A stretch of 64,000 nucleotides of DNA from Gonocerus acuteangulatus (GCA_946811695.1 OX328132.1:128460808-128524807); one strand, 5' to 3'; numbered from the stretch's first letter, positions 32,326-43,860 are shown. The notes: generated from the letters alone by a model not told the origin. Translations and numbers: made by a program.

Positions 32326-32329
32326 GGAG

Positions 32330-32816
32330 CACCCCTACTTTTCCAAACTAATTTTCAGCTTGGGTATTCAGAAACGATTGATTCAGTTGGAACTTGTTCC
32401 ATACGTTCCACATTCATCTAATCTAAAATATTTAAATTTAGGTTGCGTCTGGAGGTAAGGACAAAAAAAATTTAATAATGGACATGAAAAGTTTTCAGAT
32501 ATTAGTATATTTTCTAAAATATCTCGAAAATGGTTGGGAAATCGTGGAAAGTGACCATTCGAAGGCTTGCTAAATTACCTACAAAATAAGTTCAGATGTA
32601 ATTTTCGATGCGGCGATGTCAATTCAAGAAAAAACTCCTCAAAACTTAAAACTTTTTACAAGGTAGGGATTGTCGGGGTTCGGTCACTGCTACTTAATAA
32701 AACTACATTTTATCATAAAAATGGTTTTATTGTGCCGACGTTTCGGCTTGAACTTCAAGCCTTCATGAGGGCTGTAAAAAACAAGTAGGACGGATGTAAT
32801 ACTGAAATATACATAC

Positions 32817-32879
<63 letters not shown>

Positions 32880-33445
32880 TATATTTCAGTATTTCATCCG
32901 TCCTACTTGTCTTTTACAGCCCTCATGAAGGCTTGAAGTTCAAGCCGAAACGTCGGCACAATAAAACCATTTTTATGATAAAATGTAGTTTTATTAAGTA
33001 GCAGTGACCGAACCCCAACAATCCCTACCTTGCATCATCTACGGTCAACGATCTCCTCTCAATTAAAACTTTTTAGTTCTGTTCTTTTCAACGGGATTTT
33101 GTCTCTGTTTACCTAACGTTTTAATTGGTTATTGTTTTGTTTTTGTAATTGCATTTAATAGTAAAATTAGTATTTTAATAAACTAAGGTAAGAAAAGGCC
33201 AAACGTATTGGTAATATTTATTTCGCATGGCGAACGTTGGGAAGGTGGGGGGAGCCATTTCCGCTTAGAATACGATTAGTTTCCTGTTGTGGCGCCTTAA
33301 ATCTTCCTTCACTTTAGATGTCATTTTATATTTTCCACGAATCATCAAAACCTACAAATAAATGCTTCCACTCATTTGCTAATGGTACTAGGAATGTTAA
33401 CGGAACCGCGCTATGATGACGCAGTTCCTGCGAGTCGGACTTTTT
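32330..33445 (+). mobile_element. Family B element interrupted by a palindromic insertion
   Basis: The body runs from TAATTTTCAGCTTGGGTATT to TTAAAACTTTTTA (32658) and resumes after the insertion with the duplicated TTAAAACTTTTTA (33063-33075), then GTTCTTTTCAACGGGATTTT. It ends with an A hairpin end at 33407-33445. The start module is missing. Confidence 0.8.
32659..33062. mobile_element. Palindromic Penelope-like insertion with 13-bp TSD
   Basis: Two inverted arms of about 155 bp (about 32661-32815 and 32880-33033) flank a (TA)n core (32820-32875). Each arm reads, outward, CTCATGAAGGCTTGAAG, TTCAAGCCGAAACGTCGG, AAAATGTAGTTTTATTAAG, GACCGAACCCCAACAATCC. The flanking direct repeat TTAAAACTTTTTA lies at 32646-32658 and 33063-33075. 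The GCCGAAACGTC motif with a preceding perfect stem is the signature shared with the other Penelope-like tails here. Confidence 0.75.
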
Positions 33446-33924
33446 ACTATTATTATTTATATACATATGTACATATGTTTCATTTTATTATTTATTGTTT
33501 GCTTAATAATATTTGAATACGTTTTTTCTGTTTTTGTTTCTTCTTTTTTTATTTTAAATTTGTTCTTTCAACCATATGTATTTATTTTTATGAGACGAAG
33601 CCCCAGAATAAAGTATTTTTTCATTCATTCATTCAAGATCCGAGAAGACATGGCAGAACATGAACTCCTGCTTCGTGAACACCTTGGCGGCACATGTGGC
33701 ACGGAAGGTAGTAAAGCGAGGTTATTGCATCCCAGCCCTCAGAATGTATCTAGGAATTGACAACTAGTGTTCCTTCCCTTATTCCAAGCATCCTGCTAAA
33801 TCTAGCTCCGAGAAATTCTTATGTTTCCAGATTATTGACACGGGCTTCACGTTGGTAAGGGGACTTTTAGTCATCGAAAGCTATACACTTGAAATATAGA
33901 AAAGTGATAGTCGGTGATGTCCTA
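33446..33924. other. No clear feature
   Basis: 33632-33760 is an open plus-strand stretch (includes MAEHELLLREHLGGTCGTEG), but nothing in it is recognisable and it lacks supporting signals. The rest is AT-rich. Confidence 0.35.
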
Positions 33925-34975
33925 TAAATCCTATTAGCCTGTTGCCCTATTAATTATATTTCCCTATTAGCCTGTTGTCCTATGAGCCTATTAGCCTGTT
34001 ATTCAATGAATCCTATTATCCTTAGCCTGCTGTCCTATGAGCCTATTAGCCTGTTATTCAATGAATCCTATTATCCTTAGCCTGTTGTCCTATTAGCCTG
34101 ATGTCCTATGAATCCTATTAGACTGTTGTCCTATGAATTATATTAACCTATTAGTCGGTTGTCCTATGAGCCTATTAGCCTGTTATTCAATGAGTCCTAT
34201 TATCCTTAGCCAGTTGTCCTATGAATTCTACTAGACTGTTGTCCTATGACTTCTAATAACCTATTCCTGTGAATCCTGTTAGCGTGTTGTCCTATGAATT
34301 CTATTAACCTATTAGCCTGTTGTCCTACGAATTCTATTAGCCGGTTATTCTATGAATCTCATTAGCCTGTTGTTCTATGAATCCTATTAGCCTCGTAGCA
34401 TGTTGTCGTATAAACTCTATTAACCTATTGTCCTATGAATTATATTAGCCTATTATCCCATGGGCGTATATAAAGGCTATATAATGGGGGCTGCATCCCC
34501 CCCCCGAAATTTTGAGTTGATCGGTAAAAATTTCATAAAATCCAAAATCCTTAAAAATAAATTAAATAAGATCATTTAGTTCATAAAAAATATTCCATTT
34601 TGGGTGTAATAGCGTTTAAGTTGGCTAAAACTCTTCCAAGATCTAAATTGTTAGTATTCCATACACCGGAAATGGTCTCAGCCCCTCACCCCGAAATTTT
34701 CCCAGCCCCCTCCGAAATTATTTTCTACATACGCCTATGTATTATCCTGTTGTCGAATGAATCAAATTAGCCTGTTCTTCTATGAACCCTATTAGCCTGA
34801 TAGCCTCTTGTCCTATGAATCCAATTAGCCTCTTGTCCTATAAATACTATTAGCCTGTTTCCTATGAACCCTATTAGCCTCATAGCCTCTTGTCCTATGA
34901 ATCCAATTAGCGTCTTGTCCTATAAATACTATTAGCCTGTTTCCTATGAATCTTATGAGCCTATTAGCCTTTTAG
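33925..34975. repeat. Minisatellite of CCTATTAGCCTGTTGT units
   Basis: Irregular units of 18-26 bp such as TTGTCCTATGAATCCTATTA and GCCTGTTATTCAATGAATCC, with some higher-order groups repeated (for example near 34020 and 34075). Interrupted by the MITE at 34459-34739. Confidence 0.9.
34459..34739. mobile_element. MITE with 8-bp TSD (hAT- or P-type)
   Basis: The left end CATGGGCGTATATA and right end TACATACGCCTATG form an imperfect inverted repeat. The flanks are the 8-bp direct duplication TATTATCC (34451-34458 and 34740-34747). C-rich/G-rich subterminal runs (CCCCCCCCCGAAATTTT and CAGCCCCCTCCGAAATT) also occur in copies at 311, 22598 and 39590. 8-bp duplications are typical of hAT and P superfamilies. 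Confidence 0.85.
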
Positions 34976-35720
34976 CGCGGTTCCTCTCTCCCTCCGAAGG
35001 GAGGAGTCTCGCTTAAAAGGTTCATCTCAAGACGCAATCCGGAAGTGCCAACTAGACAAAATTTTACGATTCAGAACCCCTAGAAAACGAAAATAACGGT
35101 GGTTCAAATTTGTATATATACATATACGTTTGTCTTTTCGCCCTCTACCTTAGTGAATAATGGTCTGATTTTGATGATATTTGGTACAAAAATCTTTCGT
35201 CGAATGAAACCATTTTTTAGGCGATAGCTTTAACCGTTTTCGAGAAAAGTAGTTGTCGAATAAAGCTTTTGGTTAGGGTACTTTGAATCATCGGATTAAG
35301 TTGAAATATGTTCTGCATATTTGAAATTCATCCAAACTAAGATGTTTAAAGTTTGGTTACTTTTGGGGTTAAGGAAGGATTAGAATAAAATATTTTATTA
35401 ATAGACAGAAAAGTTTTGGGAACTTTGTATATTTTCCTTAATATCTCAAAAACGGTAGAGAAATCGTGGTGAGTGGAAGGTAAATATTCGAAAGTTTACT
35501 AAATTTTCTCCAAAAAAGATTCTCAAGCAATTTTCAATTAGGCGATGTCAATCGGAGATATAAGTGCTTAAAACTTCAAATGTGTTTGTTTTGTTCTTTT
35601 GGACGGGTTTTTGTAGTTGTTAAGCTCACTTTTTAATCGGTAGTTTTTTTTGTTTGTTTTAAATTGAATTTATTTGTAGAATTGGTATTATTGTAGAAGA
35701 AGACAATAAAATGAGTAACC
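34976..35720 (+). mobile_element. Family B element, 3' truncated
   Basis: Starts TTAGCGCGGTTCCTCTCTCC, then GACGCAATCCGGAAGTGCC, a very short TATATACATATAC in place of the (TA)n tract, and the body to about 35720. The B body often regains AT-rich filler afterwards (35721-36210), where no A end follows. Confidence 0.8.
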
Positions 35721-36214
35721 TTTTGATATTTTTCAATTTGTTGAACTGATAGATAGATATTTATTTATTTGTGTAAGATATAACTTGTACAAATAATATG
35801 AATATTAAACACTTTGTTTCTTTCCATTTTGAGTCTGGTAAATCCTATAATATTTCAACAATTTCACATCAAATGATAATATAAATTTTATTTGAGTTCT
35901 AAAGTTAACTTAATATATAGAAGAAGAAATTCTTTATTTAAAACAACAAAATAAAGAGGGCTGCCCAAATGTATTGGGTTGCTAAAAACACACACAGCGT
36001 GCTTATCTTTCGAAAATTCGTTTCAATTGGTTAAAATATGGTTTATTATAAAATTATTGGTTTATCTTTGTTATATTCATACGTTATTTATATTAATCAT
36101 ACATTCGTACTAAACATTTCTAAGATTATTTTTATAATGTTTTTTAACAACAATTTAACAATAAAATACTTGTTAATATTACCTTAAATGTATCAGAATT
36201 ATCAAAATATGTTT

Positions 36215-36245
36215 ATTAAAATGCCAAGAATTATATCGATGCGCC

Positions 36246-36300
<55 letters not shown>
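36215..36300 (+). mobile_element. SINE 3' tail with poly(A)
   Basis: ATGCCAAGAATTATATCGAT then GCGCCGT and an uninterrupted A-run (36249-36300). It matches the terminal block of the SINEs at 54729 and 10973. The head is missing. Confidence 0.65.
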
Positions 36301-36303
<3 letters not shown>

Positions 36304-36829
36304 ACAAAAACTAAAACTGAAAGTAAAACATGGAATTTACTCATTGACACTAAGAGAGTGAAACTTGTTACAGATAGTTTCAAGGAATTCATAAAGCCCA
36401 TTCAATTCCTCTAGAGTGGTTAGTGGTTATATTTAACATATTTTGAATAGCCTGAAGGTGAGAGTGAACAATCTAGGAGGAGCTGGTATAGACTATTGTT
36501 ATTCATGTACTCTTTGCAAATCGGGCAGAGATCATTTGCTTTCAGAAAGAAATGTTGACTTCCTTGGTATAGCTGTATACTTTCAGGGTTTTCAGCCCTT
36601 AGCTAATGCATCTTAATTTTCTAAAAATGTATTTTTAATGTCAAGTAGGTTTCTGGCTGAAAATGATTAAAGCTACATAGTACTCAGTAAATTGGATTCC
36701 TACTTGAATTTAAAGTTCTATTGATGTCCGTTGAGAAAATGCATTGAACTGTGAAGTAAGTATATCAAGTTTTATCGTGGTGGGGCCGACCATGCTGTAG
36801 ACTATGGGCTGTAGAGTGTATTTCCAGGT
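36301..36829. other. No recognisable feature
   Basis: AT-rich with no repeat match and no coding pattern. Confidence 0.4.
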
Positions 36830-36985
36830 AAGGGCCTGCCCCTTTTTCACGGCCATAAAAGCATATCACGAAAGGTCTAACCAAAATAATAACTGTTTCT
36901 CTTTCAATCCTTCTAAAAGACACTAGGGATAAGAACGGAACCGCGCTGAGATGACATAGTTCCTGCGAGTCGGACTTTTTCCTAT
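36830..36985 (+). mobile_element. Family A end
   Basis: GGAACCGCGCTGAGATGACA, TAGTTCCTGCGAGTCGGAC, T5, preceded by AATAATAACTGTTTCTC. The 5' arm of the hairpin is mutated. Confidence 0.8.
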
Positions 36986-36989
36986 GAAT

Positions 36990-38142
36990 CCTATTAACAG
37001 CAAACGAACTCTTCAATCCGCCATAAAACCTAATAAGAGAAAATTGGTCGAAAATATAGCAAGAACTAGTGGATAATAATTTAAGGGATACAAAACCCGC
37101 AATAGAATACAGAGATTCTTCATCTAAGGCGTGCGGAAGAAAGGAGATAGTCAGAGCGCAAATGAGAATCGGGCAGAAAATCTTTCGCATGGATTCCTCA
37201 TGTCGAAATAAGAGCCAACAAAATGCCCAAGATGCGATGAAACTTTGTCTATAAAAAAGATTTTAGTGAAATGGCTCCACTACAAGAAGGAATTAGACGA
37301 ATTGAACATGCCGTCCAAATAGCAGCATTGCTTTGGTAATGACAGAAAAAGTAATCGATTTTCTCTAGACAGATATTCTTAAAAAACCCTAACTACATAA
37401 CAATATATGAGGAAAAAATACGTATATAAAAATAAGTAACATTTAACAATAAAAAAATGCAATAAAGTAAAATAAACATATAAATAAACAACAAGATATA
37501 AATAAAATAATATAGTATATAGGTACATCATAAAAGAAAAAAATAATCAATAATTAATGAATGGAAAGAAAGAGAAACACATTAATAAAAAATGCACAAA
37601 AAAAAACACTTAATACATTACGATTGTTAACCATTCTATTTGCACACAAGTCAGAGAATTGTAACCTTGAAGTTGTTTGCCCTAAAATTCTAAACAAACC
37701 GAACCTATTAGCAGCCTAACTCCTCTGGCGTGATAGTGGCTTCGGTATAAGTATTTAATTTCCTTTTGCGTCGATCACATTGAACTTCAACACATAGATT
37801 TTTAACGGCTACGAGAATTATGGTATTGCAGCGACATTCATAATATTTTAGTGAAACGCGATCATTCTTCTCCCCGATGGTTTTGTTCGGTAGCCTTCGT
37901 TAGCTCGTTGTAGCAGAATTTTAAGCTAGAGGGAAATAAATTATAAATGTATTTCGGAATGCTCCTGCAATTAGAACCTTGCGAAAAAAATATGAAAAAG
38001 GAAATGTTCTTCAAAAATTTTAATTCACTTAATTTCAGTAATAAAACATACCACTGGGAAAGACTCGCACTTTTTTCCAAGCGGACATGTATAAGCTATA
38101 TATGCAGGAGTCTTTGTACTAAAGGACCTGAGGAATAAGGCC
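36990..38142. other. No recognisable gene
   Basis: 37000-37330 has coding-like but broken plus-strand text (includes MAPLQEGIRRIEHAVQIAAL in one frame at about 37271) that I cannot assign. 37380-37640 is A-rich simple sequence. 37650-38140 shows nothing recognisable. Confidence 0.35.
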
Positions 38143-38690
38143 AAAAGTCCGACTCCCAGGAGCTGCGTCATCTTAGCGCGGTCCAATCCTAATTTTATTT
38201 GGAAAGTTTGAAATAGAAACAATTATAATTTTGGTTAGAACATTCATAAAATACTTTTATGGCCCCAGACACGATACGGATGACAAGGTTACCAAACTGA
38301 TGACTCACTGCCCTTGTCAAGGTTTGCTCAAGGAAAATAAAGAGAACAACAAACAAAGAGAACAATAAACAAAACCCCGTTCAAAAGAACCAAACAAACA
38401 CATTTGAAGTTTTAAGCACTTATTTTTCCGATTGACAACGCCTAATCGAAAAATGCTTCACACCTCTTTCTGTAGAGACTTTAGTAAGCTTTCGAATGGT
38501 TACCTATTGGAGGAACCTCAAACATGTAGAAAATATTTCAACTGAATTATGTGATTCTAAGTACCTCTTAGAAATTAGTTAGAAAACATTTTTCCCCCAC
38601 TTTTTTCAAAAAGGGATAAAGATATCGCCTTGGAATATCATTCCTTTCCCTGCCTGTTCAATTGTATTTATAGACCTCTCATTTATCTTA
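38143..38690 (-). mobile_element. Family A/B repeat, inverted
   Basis: AAAAGTCCGACTCCCAGG, AGCTGCGTCATCTTAGCGCG, then inverted body blocks (AAGCACTTATTTTTCCGATT, TTTAGTAAGCTTTCGAATGG). Confidence 0.75.
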
Positions 38691-38747
38691 ATTATGAACC
38701 TTTTTTTCAGTGCAATAATTCCTGTTTTTTTCTTTGTTTCTTGTCAT

Positions 38748-38840
38748 TTTAGCTGACGAAGGCTACCAAAGAGTAGCCGAAACGTCCTGAATATAGATTT
38801 TTTACAAAAATCGTATTGAGGTTTCTTTTTAGCCGAATGC
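38748..38840 (+). ncRNA. Hammerhead-like ribozyme motif in a Penelope-like tail
   Basis: Seen: CTGACGA (38753-38759), a perfect 6-bp stem II (GGCTAC 38761-38766 / GTAGCC 38773-38778), GAAA (38779-38782), self-complementary ACGT (38782-38785), C at 38786, and a 5-bp stem I (TTTAG 38748-38752 with CTGAA 38787-38791, one G-U). All conserved hammerhead core bases are present, with one extra A before stem II. Known: small hammerheads of Penelope-like elements can cleave as dimers through a palindromic stem III. Inferred: this is such a motif. Activity is untested, and the extra A may prevent it. Confidence 0.45.
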
Positions 38841-39033
38841 CAACTTTTCCATGTTTGCTTTTTAAAAAATATTTAATATTGATTGCTTCAATTGTTCAAA
38901 GAATTTTAAAAATAATAAATGAAATAATTTCAAACTGACTTTATCAATCCTGAGTGTAGGAGTTGGAACCTATCGCCCCTTATCGTTTACACCTCAAGTT
39001 GTAAGGCCTCATCGAAAAGCTCAGGCATAGGAA

Positions 39034-39114
39034 ATGTCAAATAGGGGCCGGCCTAAAGGGAAACCTCGTATCCTGACACATATTCCTGAAAATCTGAATG
39101 AATTATTGAAGCTG

Positions 39115-39165
<51 letters not shown>

Positions 39166-39332
39166 GAAAGCACCACCCTAAATGTAAGACACCACATTCA
39201 AATAAACCCCTTCCTAAAAAAGTGGTAGATAAAAGGAAAATTATTCTAATGACAGTTCAGGTTCTGATACTGACACAGACATTTCTTCAGGAGAAAGTGA
39301 CATTGATCTGTCTGAAGGAGCTAAACACTAAT
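39034..39332 (+). pseudogene. Pogo/Tigger-like transposase C-terminal remnant
   Basis: The plus strand reads GRPKGKPRILTHIPEN, a string typical of the post-catalytic region of pogo/Tigger (DDE_1) transposases. A 48-base A-run (lysine expansion) follows, then, in another frame, an acidic serine-rich tail (SGSDTDTDISSGESDIDL) ending in a stop at about 39331. No catalytic domain is present. The assignment rests on the phrase order and is tentative. Confidence 0.4.
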
Positions 39333-39417
39333 TATACCAAAATTTATAAAATGTTGCTACAAGCCGCCACAGCCTCGGTGGCCAAAGATACAATATGGTC
39401 AGAGGTACAACACCTTC

Positions 39418-39419
<2 letters not shown>

Positions 39420-39482
<63 letters not shown>
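39420..39482. repeat. (TA)n microsatellite
   Basis: About 31 TA units immediately before a Helitron-like terminus. Confidence 0.95.
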
Positions 39483-39483
<1 letters not shown>

Positions 39484-39590
39484 TAGCCGAATACCCGTGC
39501 TTCGTCACGGCAGATAAGTAGTTATTTTATTCCGTTAAATAATCTATCAGCAAAAAATTAACGCTACTACATAATGTTTTACAATTTATT
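39483..39590 (-). mobile_element. Helitron-like 3' terminus
   Basis: On the minus strand the sequence ends in a 5-bp hairpin (CCGTG/CACGG, 39495-39510), 8 nt, then CTAG (39483-39486) followed by T. This is the standard Helitron 3' layout, with insertion before T. The 5' end was not found. Confidence 0.6.
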
Positions 39591-39825
39591 ATAGCAGCCC
39601 CCCCCCCCGAAATTTTGAATTGATGGTAAAATGTGTTTTAAAACCCTTAAAAATAAATTAAATAAGATCATTTCATTTTAGTTGTAATAGCGTTTTATTT
39701 GCCTAAAACTATTCCAAGTTCTAAATTGTTAGTATTCCATACCCCGGAAATGGTACCAGCCCCCCCCCCGACATTTTCCAAGCCACTCCCCCCGAAACTA
39801 TTTCGTACATACGCCCGTGGTTACC
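39591..39825. mobile_element. MITE copy, truncated
   Basis: CCCCCCCCCGAAATTTTG, AAATTAAATAAGATCATTT, ATTGTTAGTATTCCATACC and the terminus TACATACGCCCGTG align with 34480-34739. The left terminus is missing. Confidence 0.7.
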
Positions 39826-40390
39826 AGTAACAGCAGCGTACCAATACAGGTTAAATTTTGTTGTCAATAATAAATGTACGGTAAAATTTAAAAATTTATG
39901 TTTCCCCCATGTCATTTCGAAACACCCATTATATTTGCGAGCATTACCAAGAGGTGTTCTGACTGGGGATGCTGATGGGTGAGGCGGCTGTGCAAGGGTT
40001 CGGGATATTATTACCTGGGATGGTCCATCACCAGGTATAGCGAAAACTCTCTAGAGAAATGAACCGCAATAAAAATGGTGATTTTGTCCCTCATAGCGTA
40101 AACTCAATGAGGGACAGTTTATTTCTAGTAATTCAAGGTCTCCCATCATAGTTGAAATTAACCTCAATTAAAAATAATACTATGAAATAGATAATGTACG
40201 GTAACAGCTGTTCTTTATCGTCCTAGCAACGCATGCTGCCTTGGCTTGCCTGCTTTGTGCTGCTGAATATCAAAAAATCCTTTCTTAACGAGTGCCTACG
40301 TTATATAGGGAGTGTCCATGCAAAATTTCAAATTTTTCTGTCCAGTGGTTTGGGCTGGGCGATGGTAGGTCAGTGAGTGAGTGGTATTTG

Positions 40391-40396
<6 letters not shown>

Positions 40397-40460
<64 letters not shown>
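40397..40460. repeat. (TA)n microsatellite
   Basis: TA tract with one phase slip near 40426. Confidence 0.95.
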
Positions 40461-40462
<2 letters not shown>

Positions 40463-41029
40463 TACCCAGATAAGTCCAATAGAAGGGAAATTATTTTATT
40501 TCCGAGGAATCAAAAGAAAACCAAAAACTTACATATTTTGGAGGATAATTTTTCTTCTCATTTATTTCAATCAAGAAGGATTTCACCCTGAGTAACCGAG
40601 CAACCCTCAACTTCCTTATCACCCTGAGTAACCGAGCAACCCTCAACTTCCTTATCAGTTAATTAATAATAATAATAATATTTATTTGTGATTGAACATT
40701 GTTCTTACAAATATGGTCGGGGTAAATATATACAATTCATGGAAAGTAAATTAGAGTAGACTCTTACAAAACAAGAAAATAAAATAAGCTTTTATAATAC
40801 AAATTAATTAAGAACTGATTGTTCGGTTCAGCCACTATACTATACTATACTACTATAAAGGTTGCCCCTTTTCTTCATTACATTTTCTAAGTAAATGCAA
40901 AAGGCATTTATATCTGTGATGTTAGAGGTGGTCAAGAAATAATATGTTGGAGAGTTGTTAGTGTGTTCATCAATAATGGGTTTTAGAGTATTCAGGACGT
41001 GGCCACAGCAGATGCTCCAAGTTTTCTTG

Positions 41030-42368
41030 TTACAATTCATAGTTGATACATATTTTGTTCATTTCTATTTTGAATCTTTGACGGTGGATGCTGAGGTAAA
41101 GTGTCTTCTTGTTCGCTAATCTTAGTTGACTGATGCTTCTGTGTCTATTTATGTTCATATTTATTAGAAGGTAGCTGTTGTAGGTATGTATTGCACTATA
41201 TATCGTACTGTAGGATGTTGTGTTCATATGATCTAGGTCATATTTAATTAGGTTTGCTTTTATTTTTGGCGCTATTTGTTTGAGTAATTTGAAATTTGGG
41301 ATTTGAGCTGCGATTTGGTCCGTTATTTCATACTTTAATAGAAAATATTTTAACTTCGTTACCCAGTTTTGTGAAGATATATTGTTCGGTTTTGAGTCCA
41401 GGAGGATTAATTTCTGATAGCATAATTTTGGGTACCTTGTCTCATCCATGCCGAGTAGTTTCATCCACCATCCTGCAATTCTCTGTGCTGCCTGTGTTGA
41501 AATAGTGTAGTCATTAGTTTCTGTACGGATGAAACTGTGGGGAGTAGATTGGGGTAGATTTAAGATTGTTTTATAATATTTGGAAGCTATTATCTGAATT
41601 TAGTCAAAGTACCATAAGCCCCATAGTTCTGAGGAGTGGAGGAATACGGAGTTAATAACTGTATGGAGAAGTGCTTTTTTAGTGTCCCAGGAGTCCGATT
41701 TAGCGTTGAACAGTATCTTCTTTATCGCGGCTATAGCATGATTGGCTTTCGTTGTCTGAGCATTTAGTGTGTTTATGAAGCTTCCAGTAGAAGAGAAATT
41801 AACTCCAAGATAGTTACATTGCTTTACGATATCTATTTTATTGTTGTTGATGTAGAAATTAGGGTGGGCTTTATGTTTAGGGCTACGATGGAAAATGAGT
41901 ATCTTAGTCTTGGATGTATTGATTTTAAGATTGTTACGGAGGCAGTATTCTTCTAGTGTATTCAATTTATATTGGAGATAAGCTGGGGTATTTCCGAAAA
42001 TCGTTATGTCGTCAGCATAGGACAGCATGATAATGTCGTTCTCATGGTCAGTGCTCACTCCTGAGGATCCATTTGCTCTCATGAAATTCTCCATGTCATG
42101 GGTAAATAGGACATACAGCAGAGGACTAGGTGAGTCACCTTGGTGAACCCCTTGGGTGACATTAATTTTCCTTGTTTCTCCTTCCTGAGTATGTTCGGAT
42201 ACCTTAGCCTTTTCGTACATATTTATAAGAACTCTGATGAGCTTAGGGCTGACTCCAATGCTGTGCATTTTTTTTCCATAAGAGCTCGTGGTCTAAGGTA
42301 TCAAAGGGTTTTTTAAAGTCGATGAAAGCACAATATAGATATTGTCCTTTGCCTCTTACCTTATTATG
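41030..42368 (-). pseudogene. LINE reverse transcriptase, catalytic and C-terminal part
   Basis: The frame resumes directly after the inserted element with the CAFIDFKKPFDT block (first catalytic Asp). A run of eight A near 42272 causes a frameshift. Then come GVHQGDSPSPLLYVLF, the catalytic YADD at about 42012-42023, NNLKINTSKTKILIF and CNYLGVNF. One TAA interrupts the frame near 41597. Beyond it the same frame continues through TPHSFIRTETNDY and YPKLCYQKLILLD to the stop at 41030. The copy is dead but young, with few lesions. Clade not determined. Confidence 0.9.
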
Positions 42369-42370
42369 TA

Positions 42371-43858
42371 CAGGGTGTCTCAAAAATAATGGTCATCCGT
42401 TGGCCAGAATATTCTCCAATGCGAGATCGGAAAAAATAACCTCCATATTAACCCCCGCAAAATTGACCTTGAAATGTTATTCAAGGTCAAAATTTTTTAT
42501 TGCATATTTCGAATCTACTAGACATGAGGAAGAAAAAAATCAACGCCACCATAGGTCAGAAATGACTCCTTATGGTCAAAATGACCATTAACCGCATATA
42601 CGTTGGCCATTCCATTCCTATCGACAAATGGTGGCCGATTTTGATCATTTCTATTTTTTAAATTTTTAAGTAACATCGCCTTAGGCAAAAATACTTCGTT
42701 TGAATTTTTTAAAAAGCATCTTCCAGTATAAAAAAATATGAGTGTATTGAAAAACGGCCCTCTCAGCGGCATTCATTTAAGAACCATAACTCACATTTTA
42801 CAATGGACTGGAATGCCTTCATGAGGTTATTCTCGAAGCTTATAAAGAGCTCTTTGCCTTAAGCATTCAATCGCTGAAACTACTCATTAGGGATTTCACA
42901 GGTTATGTAGGAATTTCATGAAACATCGAGTCCCTCCTAGAAAAGAGGATAGAATAATTGCCGTCGCCCGATCCAGACCTACTATGGAGCTGAGAATGGC
43001 CCAAGCTACGGGAGTCTCGAGGATGACGGTCCGTCGGACCCTTCGGGAAGAACGTCTCCCTTCAGATTACAGCAAGTTCAGGAGTTGAGGCCCGGGGATC
43101 AGGAGCAGAGAGCATTGTTTTGGAGGTGGGTGTTGGACATGTTGGGACGTCCTCCATACTTCCTCTAGCGGGTATTGTGGACTGACGAAAGTTCGTTTTA
43201 CAGCGTCATCGTCCACAGCAGGCAAAATGGACGAGAATAAAATGGCCTTTTGAAAGAATTATGAGAAATTCTCGCCAGGTCCTGAGCCGAGTGAGCAGGA
43301 ATTTGAAAGCAATGTTACAGCTTGCCTCAGGAATGAAGCTCGACATATTGAAGCTGTGGAAAAGGCCCAATTGCTACGGGCGCTGAAGTGATAATCTTAC
43401 AACTTAAGTTTTTTGTGGTTCTTTTAGGAAGACAATTTTTTTTTCTGCCCAAGGGCGAGGGCAATTATTCTATCCTCTATTCTGGGATGGACTGGCTGGT
43501 TCATGAAATTCATACATAACCTGTGATTGAATGCTTAAGGCAAAGAGCTCTTGATAAGCTTCGAGAATAAAAAAATAGAAATGATGAAAATCGGCCACCA
43601 TTTGTCGATTGGAATGGAATGGCCCACGTATATGCGGTTAATGGTCATTTTGACCATAAGGAGTCATTTCTGACCTATGGTGCCGTTGACTTTTTTCTTC
43701 CTCATGACTAGTAGATTCGAAATATGAAATAAAAAAAGTTGACCTTGAATAACATTTCAAGGTCAATTTTGCGGGGGTTAATATGGGGGTTATTTTTTCC
43801 GATCTCGCATTGGAGAATATTCTGGCCAACGGATGACCATTATTTTTGGGACACCCTG
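42371..43858 (+). mobile_element. Tc1/mariner-type element with very long TIRs
   Basis: Termini CAGGGTGTC...GACACCCTG lie between TA duplications (42369-42370 and 43859-43860). The inverted arms match almost perfectly for about 290 bp (for example TGGTCATCCGTTGGCCAGAA and AATGACTCCTTATGGTCAAA) and, after an indel of about 170 bp, for about 130 bp more. The middle (about 42950-43300, plus strand) keeps transposase traces: a helix-turn-helix phrase (ATGVSRMTVRRTLREERL) and RVLWTDESSFY with the first catalytic Asp, plus stops. Nonautonomous. Confidence 0.9.
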
Positions 43859-43860
43859 TA

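Noticed and set aside
36765..37190. 141-codon minus frame
   Set aside because: It crosses a family A hairpin end, so it joins repeat and non-repeat sequence by chance.
39118..39165. Poly-lysine stretch as a real protein feature
   Set aside because: It is an A-run expansion inside a decayed transposase remnant. Length is unlikely to be selected.
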